From: Lachnospiraceae bacterium UBA1258
GTDB taxonomy: Bacteria; Bacillota; Clostridia; Lachnospirales; Lachnospiraceae
NCBI GenBank assembly: GCA_002308235.1
Contig: DBVS01000051.1
Span: 613 to 30,799, forward strand
Length of the DNA: 30,187 bases
Direction: 5' to 3'
Under the pieces are notes generated by a model that made no database searches, had not been told where the DNA came from, and was given only the letters and a program-made list of their open reading frames with translations. The position numbers and the translations under genes were made by a program. Shown in pieces: positions 7,748-14,911 of this stretch. Each line of letters opens with the position of its first letter. Positions within the stretch are counted from its first letter, which is position 1.

Positions 7748-8869
7748 TTATTTGCCCTCCCCTTTGTAAATAAGGTTTACGGGTTTACCCTCTGTCCGAA
7801 GTTTATTTGCTTCTTTAATCTTTTCAGTCATGTCGGAATCGGTGTAATAAACAGTCTTCGCCGATTCCTTAACGTGGACGGATACCCCCTGGCGCCGTAA
7901 CGCCATAAGAAGATCGTCTATAAGTATAACAAAACCGACAGCAGGTTTGGTCTTTCCGAAGGAAGAAACAAGGTTATCGTATCTTCCACCCTTGCAGACC
8001 GCATCACCGATGCCGTAGGTATATGCCTTAAAGATCACGCCGGTATAATAGTTATACTTACTGAGCATACCAAGATCGAAGGAAATGTACTTTTCGTTTC
8101 CGAAGATCTTCAAAATATCATAGACCCGCTCCAAACGCTTAAGAGCACCCTCGGAGCGAGAATTGTTTACTTTGTTCTTTAAATTGTTGATGACTGAAAT
8201 ATCGCCGATGGAATCTCCGGTTAAAAGCAATAATTCCTTGGTTTTCACATCACAATTGAGAGAATCAAGAAGGTCAGTTGCGGGAATATTGTTTTTTTCG
8301 GAAATATATTCACGAAGCAAAAGTTCATTTTCTTCGCTTATCCCGGCGCTTTCGCAAAGACCTTTAAAATACTCCATGTGACCTACGGATACCTGGAAAT
8401 TTTCAAGACCCGCAGATTTTAAGCACTCGATCAAAAGATTCAAAACCTCTGCATCCGCAGCGGCCGAATCGTCGTTCATAAGCTCAACACCTGTCTGTGT
8501 GGTCTCCTTTAACTTTCCCTGAAGGGCAGAGTTGTTCACAAAAGCGCTTCCGCTGTAGGTAAGCTTCACGGAGCTGTTTTCTTCATCAAAATACTTGGCA
8601 ACGCACCTTGCAACTCCGGGCGTAAAGTCCGGACGAAGCACAAGTGTGTCTCCGTTTCTGTCAAAGAACTTATAAAGTTCTCTGGAGGGGGTGGTGCCTA
8701 TCTCCTTGGAAAAAACATCAAAATATTCAAATGTGGGAGTCTGGATATCCTCGTAACCGTGCAGATAAATGGTTTCTTTAACCAGCTCCTCAACCCTTAA
8801 TTTCTGTTTTTCTTCATTTCCGTATATATCCCTTACGCCTTCTGGTGTATGGATCAGATCTTTTCGCAT
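7748..8869 (-). CDS. hisZ: ATP phosphoribosyltransferase regulatory subunit
   Basis: 373 aa paralogue of the histidyl-tRNA synthetase catalytic core that has become the regulatory subunit of short HisG. It shows class II synthetase-like segments: TPEGVRDIYGNEEKQ near residue 7, TPTFEYFDVF near 44, LVLRPDFTPGVAR near 75 (motif 2-like), and YYTGVIFKAY with CKGGRYDNLV (about 270-298). It lacks the C-terminal anticodon-binding domain of true HisRS, and context with hisG decides the call. It is the first gene of the his cluster. Its promoter lies at the end of recU, and a small palindrome sits at the likely transcription start. Confidence 0.93.
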   Translation of the reverse strand: MRKDLIHTPEGVRDIYGNEEKQKLRVEELVKETIYLHGYEDIQTPTFEYFDVFSKEIGTTPSRELYKFFDRNGDTLVLRPDFTPGVARCVAKYFDEENSSVKLTYSGSAFVNNSALQGKLKETTQTGVELMNDDSAAADAEVLNLLIECLKSAGLENFQVSVGHMEYFKGLCESAGISEENELLLREYISEKNNIPATDLLDSLNCDVKTKELLLLTGDSIGDISVINNLKNKVNNSRSEGALKRLERVYDILKIFGNEKYISFDLGMLSKYNYYTGVIFKAYTYGIGDAVCKGGRYDNLVSSFGKTKPAVGFVILIDDLLMALRRQGVSVHVKESAKTVYYTDSDMTEKIKEANKLRTEGKPVNLIYKGEGK

Positions 8870-8890
8870 ATCATACCTCGCTTTATCGTG

Positions 8891-8902
8891 GTAGCGTGCT
8901 AC
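8891..8902. promoter_or_regulatory. Palindrome at the his transcription start (candidate operator)
   Basis: GTAGCGTGCTAC is a 5+5 bp inverted repeat with a 2-base centre, placed 7-18 bases after the -10 element and so at about +1 to +12 of the his transcript. A dyad here is well placed to act as a repressor site. A TrpR-family regulator (HisR/YerC) has been proposed for his genes in Firmicutes, but I cannot confirm a match to its motif. The same bases could form a very short RNA hairpin, though a 2-base loop is poor. This is inference from position and symmetry. Confidence 0.4.
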
Positions 8903-8908
8903 TTGGTT

Positions 8909-8937
8909 ATCATAGTAAAGTGTGTCTGTTTTGTCAA
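8909..8937 (-). promoter_or_regulatory. Sigma-A-type promoter for the his operon
   Basis: On the minus strand a perfect TTGACA (8937-8932) is followed after 17 bases by TATGAT (8914-8909), a 5/6 -10 match. The -35 overlaps the recU stop codon, so the promoter is partly inside the upstream gene. Start of transcription is expected near 8902, giving a leader of only about 33 nt before hisZ. That is too short for a T-box or a classical attenuator. Confidence 0.85.
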
Positions 8938-9464
8938 CAATTACTTAAATCTTTGGCGATCATGTCGAGATATGGCACGAAAATGCCGTTTTTCTTGGGC
9001 AAAAAATTGTCTTTCTTAAGCTCGCTAAAGGCAATGCTCTTCCGGCCTCCCTCTTCCGCTCTTTTAAGGAAAAAAGAAAGCTCATCGATATTCATGTAGT
9101 AATAAAGATCTCTGTGGGTATAGTAAATGATAAGAAAAGCGATACCGCCCTGCTTTTGGAAATCCTTCATAAAGGAGACCTGATGGTCATGAATGTTATG
9201 AAGCGGAAAGGTATCGACTTCGTTTTCTTTGGCATCAAAACAGATGGGAACACCCTGGGCGGCCCCTATATAGTCAACGGTACTCTTCTTTTCAAAATAA
9301 GCAAGAGTGATGTGTCTTGATTGTTGATCGATCTGGATCGGTGTTATGGGCGTGGGAATCTTCTGAACCAGGCAAAGTCCGCTTTCTGCGTACTTTTCAT
9401 TGGTCCTGTTGATAAGATCTTCGAGAACCGAGCCGCGAAGGCCTCTTGAATTCCATGTGGGCAT
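8934..9464 (-). CDS. recU: Holliday junction resolvase RecU
   Basis: 176 aa RecU-family nuclease, which cuts Holliday junctions in recombination and chromosome segregation in Firmicutes. The N-terminus TWNSRGLRGSVLEDLINRTN is characteristic. The catalytic region STVDYIG...CFDAKE (residues 61-80, with D64, D77 and K79) is intact. The length is slightly below the roughly 200 aa of B. subtilis RecU, mainly from a shorter N-terminus. The ATG at 9464 has a weak AGGAT site and follows the rluA-type gene by 13 bp. The end of the gene carries the -35 of the his promoter. Confidence 0.93.
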   Translation of the reverse strand: MPTWNSRGLRGSVLEDLINRTNEKYAESGLCLVQKIPTPITPIQIDQQSRHITLAYFEKKSTVDYIGAAQGVPICFDAKENEVDTFPLHNIHDHQVSFMKDFQKQGGIAFLIIYYTHRDLYYYMNIDELSFFLKRAEEGGRKSIAFSELKKDNFLPKKNGIFVPYLDMIAKDLSNC

Positions 9465-9477
9465 GTTAATATCCTAT

Positions 9478-10446
9478 TCAGTCAAAATATTTATCGAAAA
9501 CCCCGGAAGTATCTATACAAAACTCCCGGCCGGAAAGCTCCGGAAGATCCTTTAGTTCCGGGAAAACAAGCTTTTCCGCATAAAGAATATGATGCGAAAG
9601 CCCCTTATCCTTTGAATTTCCGTACTTTTTATCTCCAAGCACCGGATAACCCATAGATTCAAGCTGTGCCCTGATCTGATGGCTTTTACCCGTAAGGAGC
9701 AGGACGGACACTTCGGAAATATTGTTTTTCTTTGAATATCTTAAAGGCTTAAATTCTGCGGCTATCTCGCTGCTTTCAGGGACATGATCGTCAAAAAGCT
9801 TAACTTTATTGGTCGCTTCGTCCTTCAAAAGATAGGATTTCTTAAGCCCCGTGTATTCAAATTTCCCGTGAACAAGGGTTTTATAATACTTTTTAAGGCT
9901 TTTATCCTTAACGATTTTATTCAAAAGATTGGTTCCGAAAACCGTCTTTCCAAAAAGCATGAGCCCCGCGGTATTTCTGTCAAGTCTGTTGCAGACTGAT
10001 GGCTTAAAACGGTCAAAATCCGGGGTTTCTTTCTTTTCACAAAGAAGGTAGCCTATAAGCCACTCATTGGCCGAAATATCGTCCTGTTTTGCTTTTTGGC
10101 TCAATACACCCACAGGTTTATCAAAGACGATTATATGGTCATTTTCGAAGATTATCCGGGGTTTTCCGAAGGTCTTGTATGCTTTCTCATATTCCTTAAC
10201 GGAAACCTTGGCTTCACTTTCGAAAGCTTTCGAAAATTTTGCTATTGTTTCGTCGCTCATGAAAACCTTAACGGAATCCGCTTCCGAAAGCTTTTCAAAG
10301 CCCGTCGCCTTCTTACCGTTAAGAGTTATGTTTTTGTTTCTTAACTGCTTATGAATAAGGCCGTTAGGCGCTTCTTTCAGAATCCGTCCCAGGTACTTTA
10401 TGAGAGTTTGACCGCTGTCTGCCTTTGAAATGATATATTCCTTCAA
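9478..10446 (-). CDS. RluA-family 23S rRNA pseudouridine synthase (TTG start)
   Basis: 322 aa. An N-terminal S4-like RNA-binding domain (about residues 12-70, LIHKQLRNKNITLNGKKATG) is followed by the pseudouridine synthase fold. The catalytic motif CNRLDRNTAGLMLFGK stands in place of the common HRLDxxTSG, with the catalytic Asp kept. Further motifs are LLTGKSHQIRAQLESMGYPVLGDKKYG. It resembles RluC/RluD-type enzymes, which modify 23S rRNA uridines, but the exact site is not predictable. The start is TTG at 10446-10444, with GGAG at 10457-10454 about 7 bases upstream and no better ATG nearby. It sits in a run of same-strand genes with 12-13 bp gaps. Confidence 0.9.
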   Translation of the reverse strand: MKEYIISKADSGQTLIKYLGRILKEAPNGLIHKQLRNKNITLNGKKATGFEKLSEADSVKVFMSDETIAKFSKAFESEAKVSVKEYEKAYKTFGKPRIIFENDHIIVFDKPVGVLSQKAKQDDISANEWLIGYLLCEKKETPDFDRFKPSVCNRLDRNTAGLMLFGKTVFGTNLLNKIVKDKSLKKYYKTLVHGKFEYTGLKKSYLLKDEATNKVKLFDDHVPESSEIAAEFKPLRYSKKNNISEVSVLLLTGKSHQIRAQLESMGYPVLGDKKYGNSKDKGLSHHILYAEKLVFPELKDLPELSGREFCIDTSGVFDKYFD

Positions 10447-10458
10447 ACCGAATCTCCG

Positions 10459-11013
10459 TTAAATGGCAAGGCTTTTTATGTTGTCAAAAAGAAAGCCCGT
10501 ATCGCCCTCATCTTCAAGTAAAGACAGTTCTTTCATACGAGAAATAAACTTCGCTTCGTCCGTAAAGATCTTAACGGTTACCTCAAAGCCCGCCTTTGAA
10601 AGGGCCTCTGATAAGTGCTTTTCGCCCTCGGACACCTCGCATTTTTCATCTTCCGTAACGCCGATGAGGGTGCCTTTTTTATAAAACAGCGCACTTATCT
10701 GGAAGTTTTTCTTATAGGACGTAAAAAACATGTCATAAAACGTAGGAGTGAGACCGACTTCGTCAAGCTTGATTTTTAAACCATCGGAACACCCCTTTGC
10801 TTTGTAAAACAAAACGGCGTTTACCATGAATTTGGCCGCGGGAAGGACTCCAAGAATCGCCACATAGGTAAGCACATTTTTGTTGCTGCCCGTCTGAAGG
10901 ATGCCCGCATAATAAAGGCTCACGGAAATTGCCAGCATACCGACGGTCTTAAGGGTTTCTCTGAATCTCCCTGATTTTATATATCCAAAATTGCCTTTTT
11001 TAGTCGTTAACAT
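10459..11013 (-). CDS. Hypothetical two-helix membrane protein
   Basis: 184 aa; I do not recognise the family. A basic N-terminus (MLTTKKGNFGYIKSGRFRET) precedes two probable transmembrane helices at about residues 22-40 and 47-69, joined by a short loop. A soluble region of about 115 residues follows, with mixed alpha/beta character (FQISALFYKKGTLIGVTE, VTVKIFTDEAKFISRMKEL). The positive N-terminus and the basic residues after the second helix suggest both ends face the cytoplasm. It lies between a short-chain dehydrogenase gene (11 bp) and the pseudouridine synthase gene (12 bp), so it is part of that transcript. No catalytic motif is evident. Confidence 0.75.
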   Translation of the reverse strand: MLTTKKGNFGYIKSGRFRETLKTVGMLAISVSLYYAGILQTGSNKNVLTYVAILGVLPAAKFMVNAVLFYKAKGCSDGLKIKLDEVGLTPTFYDMFFTSYKKNFQISALFYKKGTLIGVTEDEKCEVSEGEKHLSEALSKAGFEVTVKIFTDEAKFISRMKELSLLEDEGDTGFLFDNIKSLAI

Positions 11014-11024
11014 ATAATACCCGC

Positions 11025-11789
11025 TTATTTAAAGAATTTAAGGAAAAACATAATGAACTTATGGGGTAAGATCTTTGTGATCACAAAGAAAAGGATCATA
11101 GCCGGCGAATAAACCGAAATGTCTTTTCTGTGATATGCATCAATCAACGCCCTGTTTACCACATCTTCCTGTTTAGCCATGAATTTCTTCTTAAAATGGA
11201 AATTGGTTCCGTTCTTTTCGGCTATATCAAAGAACTCCGTATCTACGGGTCCGGGGCACACTGCCGTAACGGAGATTCCCCTGTCCTTAAGTTCTTCGTT
11301 CAAAGCTCTTGAAAAGCTTAAAACATAAGCCTTGGAAGCCGCATAAACCGCAAATCCCGGCTGAGGCATAAAAGCTGCGGAGGACGCAAACTGAATGATC
11401 CTGGCCCCGCGTCTCATGTATGAAAGCACCATGTGGGTAACTTTCGTAAGAGCCTCACAGTTAAGTCTTACGACTCCCGCATGCTCCTTTGCATAAACAT
11501 CCGTAAACTTGCCCATTACTCCGAAGCCCGAAGCGTTTACCAGTATCTTTACGTTAGGGTTAACCAGATTAAGGGTAAGATCAAACTCGGAAACCGCCTT
11601 TTCATCCGTAAGATCAAGAGCAAAAATCCTTGTTTTATGTTTAAGGCTCGCAGCCAGTTCTTGGAGCCTTGATTCTCTTCTTGCAACAAGCCAGATCTCC
11701 GAAAGCTTGTCGGTATAGATCTCATCGATCCTACGGGCCGTTTCTCTGCCCATTCCGCTGGATGCGCCTGTGATGATAGCAATATTCAT
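11025..11789 (-). CDS. Short-chain dehydrogenase/reductase
   Basis: 254 aa classical SDR-family oxidoreductase. It has the nucleotide-binding TGASSGMG near residue 8, an NASG variant of the NAG motif near 88 (LVNASGFG), a catalytic serine in FASSAAF, and YAASK with the catalytic Tyr and Lys. CPGPVDTEF follows. An arginine pair after beta-2 (ARRES) suggests NADP(H). The C-terminus is hydrophobic (MILFFVITKILPHKFIMFFLKFF) and may touch the membrane. An in-frame TTG at 11795 is possible, but it directly abuts the GGAGG at 11800-11796. The ATG at 11789, six bases from that site, is the better start. Substrate unknown. Confidence 0.9.
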   Translation of the reverse strand: MNIAIITGASSGMGRETARRIDEIYTDKLSEIWLVARRESRLQELAASLKHKTRIFALDLTDEKAVSEFDLTLNLVNPNVKILVNASGFGVMGKFTDVYAKEHAGVVRLNCEALTKVTHMVLSYMRRGARIIQFASSAAFMPQPGFAVYAASKAYVLSFSRALNEELKDRGISVTAVCPGPVDTEFFDIAEKNGTNFHFKKKFMAKQEDVVNRALIDAYHRKDISVYSPAMILFFVITKILPHKFIMFFLKFFK

Positions 11790-11807
11790 ATTCAACCTCC
11801 TATATTT

Positions 11808-12467
11808 CTATGCAGGATATTCAATTTCGTTATAAGAATCGATGTAATAGTCCGAAAGGCTCATTTTCTCCGCTCTTGACCATTCGGAATACTCATCCGC
11901 CACTCCGCAGACCCTCATTCCCGCGTTCTTTGCGGAAAGAATCCCACGGGTAATATCTTCAAACACAAGACATTTATCAGGCGAAACCTTAAGTTTATCC
12001 GCACAAAGCAAATATACTTCGGGATCGGGCTTACTTTTAAGGGTGTCGCACCCGGTAAGCACATAATCAAAGGTTTCGTTTAATCCTCTGGTATTTAAGA
12101 AAAGTTCCGTCAGATGCCTTGAATTGCTGGTTGCAATCCCAAGCTTTAAGCTGTTTTTCTTGGCATAATCAAGGAGTTTAAAAACTCCCTCCTTGATAGG
12201 GACCTCATGACAGTATTTATCTTCCGCCATCTCATTCCAGGTCTTTTCTATAACATCCAAAGGATCCGGAAGATCGAAACGCTTTTTCATATAGATGGCG
12301 GTATCATGAAAGCATTTGCCCTCAAGACAGGCCTGAAGGTCATCGGGAAGTTCAATGCCGTATCGACCCAGATACTCGATATCTATTTCCTTCCAAAGTC
12401 CCATGGAATCTATTAAAGTACCGTCGAGGTCAAAGATCACGGCCTCGATATTGTCAAACATGTTCAT
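11808..12467 (-). CDS. HAD-superfamily phosphatase, beta-phosphoglucomutase-like
   Basis: 219 aa HAD subfamily IA hydrolase. Motif I is FDLDGTLIDS with the nucleophile and acid Asp pair near residues 13-15. A helical cap domain spans about 20-85. Motif II is IATSNS near 112, the motif III lysine is in KSKPDPEVY near 145, and motif IV is VFEDITRGI near 170. Such proteins dephosphorylate or isomerise small phosphosugars or nucleotides; the substrate cannot be read from sequence. The ATG at 12467 overlaps the rsuA stop by 14 bases, and a second in-frame ATG lies 6 bases on. The gene is translationally linked to rsuA. Confidence 0.92.
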   Translation of the reverse strand: MNMFDNIEAVIFDLDGTLIDSMGLWKEIDIEYLGRYGIELPDDLQACLEGKCFHDTAIYMKKRFDLPDPLDVIEKTWNEMAEDKYCHEVPIKEGVFKLLDYAKKNSLKLGIATSNSRHLTELFLNTRGLNETFDYVLTGCDTLKSKPDPEVYLLCADKLKVSPDKCLVFEDITRGILSAKNAGMRVCGVADEYSEWSRAEKMSLSDYYIDSYNEIEYPA

Positions 12468-13152
12468 TTAATCTTTCTATCTCCGAAGGCAGGAGCCTAC
12501 GGTATTCTCCTTCTTTCAGGGATTCATCAAGTGCCACACCACCCATTGAAACCCGCTTTAATTCAAGCACTTCATTTCCGACGGCCTTTAACATCCGCTT
12601 GATCTCATGGAATTTACCCTCGGATACGGTAATATAAACATAATCGTCCGAAATTACCTCAACGGTTGCTTTGTCGCTTCTTTCTCCGTTTCCAATGTCC
12701 AAGCCTTCCGAAAGTGCGCTTGTATCCGCTTCCGACAAAGAATGTGCGATCTTCACAAGATATTTCTTTAATATGCCGTGCTTCGGAGACGTAAGATGGT
12801 GCCCGAGATCACCGTCGTTTGTTATGATCAAAAGACCTGTCGTGTCTTTATCGAGGCGCCCCACAGGAAAAAGATCATCCCTGTTTTCGCTCTTTAAAAG
12901 GTCGATCACGGTCTTTCCCGCGTCCTTGGTGGCACTGACAAAACCTGCCGGCTTATTAAGCATAAAATAAACGAATTGTTCGTATTTTAAGTCAATTCCG
13001 TCAAAACTAATTATTGACTTATCGGGATCCACCTTTACATCGCCGGAACGAACGATTATTCCGTCAACAGTGACTCTCCCGCCTTTAATATAAGCCTTCG
13101 CTTCGGACCTTGAAAAGGCTGCGGTTTCACATAGAAATCTATCAAGTCTCAT
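12454..13152 (-). CDS. rsuA: 16S rRNA pseudouridine(516) synthase RsuA-type
   Basis: 232 aa from the ATG at 13152. An N-terminal S4 domain (MRLDRFLCETAAFSRSEAKA, GRVTVDG) precedes the RsuA/RluB/E/F catalytic domain with FPVGRLDKDTTGLLI (catalytic Asp near 102). KKYLVKI and EGKFHEIKRMLKAVGNEV follow. The best match is RsuA, which makes pseudouridine in the 530 loop of 16S rRNA. The reading frame stays open 69 bases upstream to 13221. That extension would begin inside the terminator hairpin and encode no S4 residues, so I reject it. No Shine-Dalgarno is seen before 13152, and a -10-like TATACT lies 6 bases upstream. Confidence 0.9.
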   Translation of the reverse strand: MRLDRFLCETAAFSRSEAKAYIKGGRVTVDGIIVRSGDVKVDPDKSIISFDGIDLKYEQFVYFMLNKPAGFVSATKDAGKTVIDLLKSENRDDLFPVGRLDKDTTGLLIITNDGDLGHHLTSPKHGILKKYLVKIAHSLSEADTSALSEGLDIGNGERSDKATVEVISDDYVYITVSEGKFHEIKRMLKAVGNEVLELKRVSMGGVALDESLKEGEYRRLLPSEIERLNEHV

Positions 13153-13158
13153 GAATTG

Positions 13159-13187
13159 AGTATACACTATTTTGACGTCATAGAAAA
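13159..13187 (-). promoter_or_regulatory. Candidate promoter for rsuA giving a leaderless mRNA
   Basis: TATACT (13164-13159) is followed by six bases and then the rsuA ATG, so a start 7 bases after the -10 would fall on the A of ATG. A weak -35, TTTTCT (13187-13182), lies 17 bases upstream. The preceding operon ends in a strong terminator at 13204-13231, so rsuA needs its own promoter. The lack of a Shine-Dalgarno fits leaderless translation. This is inference. Confidence 0.4.
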
Positions 13188-13203
13188 TAAAGAAAAGATA
13201 AAG

Positions 13204-13231
13204 AAAACCGTATTTTTTCAAATACGGTTTT
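13204..13231 (-). terminator. Intrinsic terminator of the parE-parC-rsmD-coaD operon
   Basis: A perfect 12 bp stem, AAAACCGTATTT with AAATACGGTTTT, around a 4-base loop. On the minus strand it is followed by a T-rich run (CTTTATCTTTTCTTTATTTT). It begins 6 bases after the stop of the coiled-coil protein gene. Confidence 0.85.
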
Positions 13232-13236
13232 GATCT

Positions 13237-13842
13237 TTACATTATGTCGAGAGTTCCTTTGGTTTCACCCGTATCAAGGGAAAGGCTTTCAAGATCGTCA
13301 TCCTCACCGGGATGAAGTTCTGTACGGTTTTCCTTGATGATTCCGTTACAGCTGTTAAGGTTTCCGATAAGCTCGTTATAATTCGTAACGGCTGACTGGG
13401 CTGCGTGGGTGATAATCTTTTCAAGGTTTGCAAGAAGATCGTCGGTATACTGCATTGCAGCGGCCCTTACGGAATTGGCTTCGATGGTTGCTTTGTCCAG
13501 GACTTCCTGAGCCTGTTTGGTGGCCATGGTAACAACTTCATTGGCCTTGGCGTAAGCCTGTTGCATGATCTCATGCTCGTTGACCAGCTGATTGGTCTGA
13601 ATCGTAGCCTCGTTAATGAGAGCATCGGCCTTTTTCTTGGCATCCGCAAGGATAGCATCCCGTTGGCTTATCATCTTCTGATAACGCTTAATCTCCTCGG
13701 GGGTATTCATGCGAAGTTCTCTCAAAAGTTCATCAATCTCGTCCTTGTTTACGATGATCCTGGTATTGGACAGGGTCTGGAATTTACAATTATTGATATA
13801 TTCCTCAATTTCATCTATCAATGCTTCGATTTTACTGGTCAT
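13237..13842 (-). CDS. Coiled-coil protein, DivIVA/ATP-synthase-subunit-like
   Basis: 201 aa, not assignable to a defined function. Residues about 35-155 are a long, heptad-patterned, Ala/Gln/Glu/Lys-rich helix (RYQKMISQRDAILADAKKKA, ANEVVTMATKQAQEVLDKAT). This resembles DivIVA-type or V-ATPase subunit H-like coiled coils, under which names such Clostridia proteins are often filed. The N-terminus (EALIDEIEEYINNC) is short and acidic, and the C-terminal 40 residues are acidic and probably disordered. There is no transmembrane segment. It is the last gene of the operon after coaD (17 bp gap), directly before a terminator. A structural or cell-division role is a guess from the fold type. Confidence 0.8.
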   Translation of the reverse strand: MTSKIEALIDEIEEYINNCKFQTLSNTRIIVNKDEIDELLRELRMNTPEEIKRYQKMISQRDAILADAKKKADALINEATIQTNQLVNEHEIMQQAYAKANEVVTMATKQAQEVLDKATIEANSVRAAAMQYTDDLLANLEKIITHAAQSAVTNYNELIGNLNSCNGIIKENRTELHPGEDDDLESLSLDTGETKGTLDIM

Positions 13843-13859
13843 AGAGCTTCTCCCGTCAG

Positions 13860-14345
13860 TTATTTTTGACTTAATCTCTTGTAAAGCATATCCGCAACAT
13901 AATCAGGAACAAAAGCGGATAAATCACCGTTAAACTGAGCGATCTGTTTAACGCTTGAAGAACTGAGATATGAATATTTCAAAGTTGTGTTAAAGAATAC
14001 CGTATCAACCTTATGATTGGAAAGTTTACGGTTCATCTGCGACATCTGGAGTTCGTACTCAAAATCCGTTACCGCGCGAAGGCCTCTGACTACTACATAG
14101 ATTCCGCGTTCCTTACAGTAATCAATCAGTAATCCGCTGAAGGATTCTATGGAAACATTGGGAATGTCCTTTGTGGCCTCTTTAAGTATATTAACACGTT
14201 CTTCTACGGAAAACAACGGAGTTTTTTCCTTGTTGTCAAGGACGCTGACCACCACATGCTCGAAAATATTGGCGGCTCTTTTGATAATGTCAAGATGACC
14301 GTATGTCATGGGATCAAAGGTACCGGGATAAATTGCTGATTTCAT
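13860..14345 (-). CDS. coaD: Pantetheine-phosphate adenylyltransferase
   Basis: 161 aa nucleotidyltransferase that joins ATP and 4'-phosphopantetheine to give dephospho-CoA, the penultimate step of CoA synthesis. The signature YPGTFDPMTYGHLDIIKRA carries the TxGH-like nucleotide-binding motif with His17/18. VVRGLRAVTDFEYELQM near residue 88 and the C-terminal YSYLSSSSVKQIA are typical. Length is normal for the family. The ATG overlaps the rsmD stop by 4 bases (ATGA); rsmD-coaD is a classic pair in Firmicutes. Confidence 0.97.
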   Translation of the reverse strand: MKSAIYPGTFDPMTYGHLDIIKRAANIFEHVVVSVLDNKEKTPLFSVEERVNILKEATKDIPNVSIESFSGLLIDYCKERGIYVVVRGLRAVTDFEYELQMSQMNRKLSNHKVDTVFFNTTLKYSYLSSSSVKQIAQFNGDLSAFVPDYVADMLYKRLSQK

Positions 14346-14905
14346 TGATTGTCTCCTTTATCGAGGCGAAGAAAGACATGCTTGTTCGTCTTGTATTTCT
14401 TTTCTTTTTCGATCGTGAAACCCTTGTTTGAAAGTTCCGTAAAATCAGTGTTTATTTCCGCTTCCACTATGAAAAGGGTTTCTTCGTCAATGTATTTTAA
14501 ACCTTTAAGGCTCAATAAAAGCTCCGTTTCAAGGCCTTTGCCGTAAGGCGGGTCCATAAACACAAGGTCTACGTGCTTTTCGTTTATAAGGTGGGCACCC
14601 CTTAAAGCCTCCGTAGCAAAAACCGTGGCGGATTCCTCAAATTTACAATGCTTTACATTTTGATCGATACATTTGACGGCTTCCGAAGAATTGTCGATAA
14701 AGTATACATGTTTCGCTCCGCGGGACAGGCATTCAAGGCCCAACTGTCCGCTTCCCGCAAAGAAATCTATCACAACTGCCCCGGCTATATCCCACTGAAG
14801 GATATTAAAAAGGGTCTCCTTTATTCTGTCGGTGGTGGGTCTGGTATCAAGGCCCTTGGGAGTCACCAGCTGGAGGTTTCTCGCACTTCCTGATATGATT
14901 CTCAT
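14342..14905 (-). CDS. rsmD: 16S rRNA (guanine966-N2)-methyltransferase
   Basis: 187 aa SAM-dependent methyltransferase that modifies G966 of 16S rRNA. It has the RsmD start MRIISGSARNLQL, RPTTDRIKETLFNIL, the SAM-binding VIDFFAGSGQLGLECLSRGA, and the catalytic FMDPPYGKG. It lies 6 bp after parC and overlaps coaD downstream. Assignment is firm. Confidence 0.95.
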   Translation of the reverse strand: MRIISGSARNLQLVTPKGLDTRPTTDRIKETLFNILQWDIAGAVVIDFFAGSGQLGLECLSRGAKHVYFIDNSSEAVKCIDQNVKHCKFEESATVFATEALRGAHLINEKHVDLVFMDPPYGKGLETELLLSLKGLKYIDEETLFIVEAEINTDFTELSNKGFTIEKEKKYKTNKHVFLRLDKGDNQ

Positions 14906-14911
14906 TTAAGC

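Noticed and set aside
8870..8905. T-box or his attenuator ahead of hisZ
   Set aside because: The predicted leader is about 33 nt, with no histidine codon run, no T-box sequence and no terminator hairpin.
11790..11795. TTG start of the short-chain dehydrogenase at 11795
   Set aside because: The GGAGG site directly abuts this TTG; the ATG at 11789 is six bases away from it and places the TGxxxGxG motif at the normal distance.
13153..13221. N-terminal extension of rsuA by 23 codons
   Set aside because: The extension starts inside the terminator hairpin, would lack a promoter, and adds a hydrophobic peptide not found before the S4 domain of RsuA.
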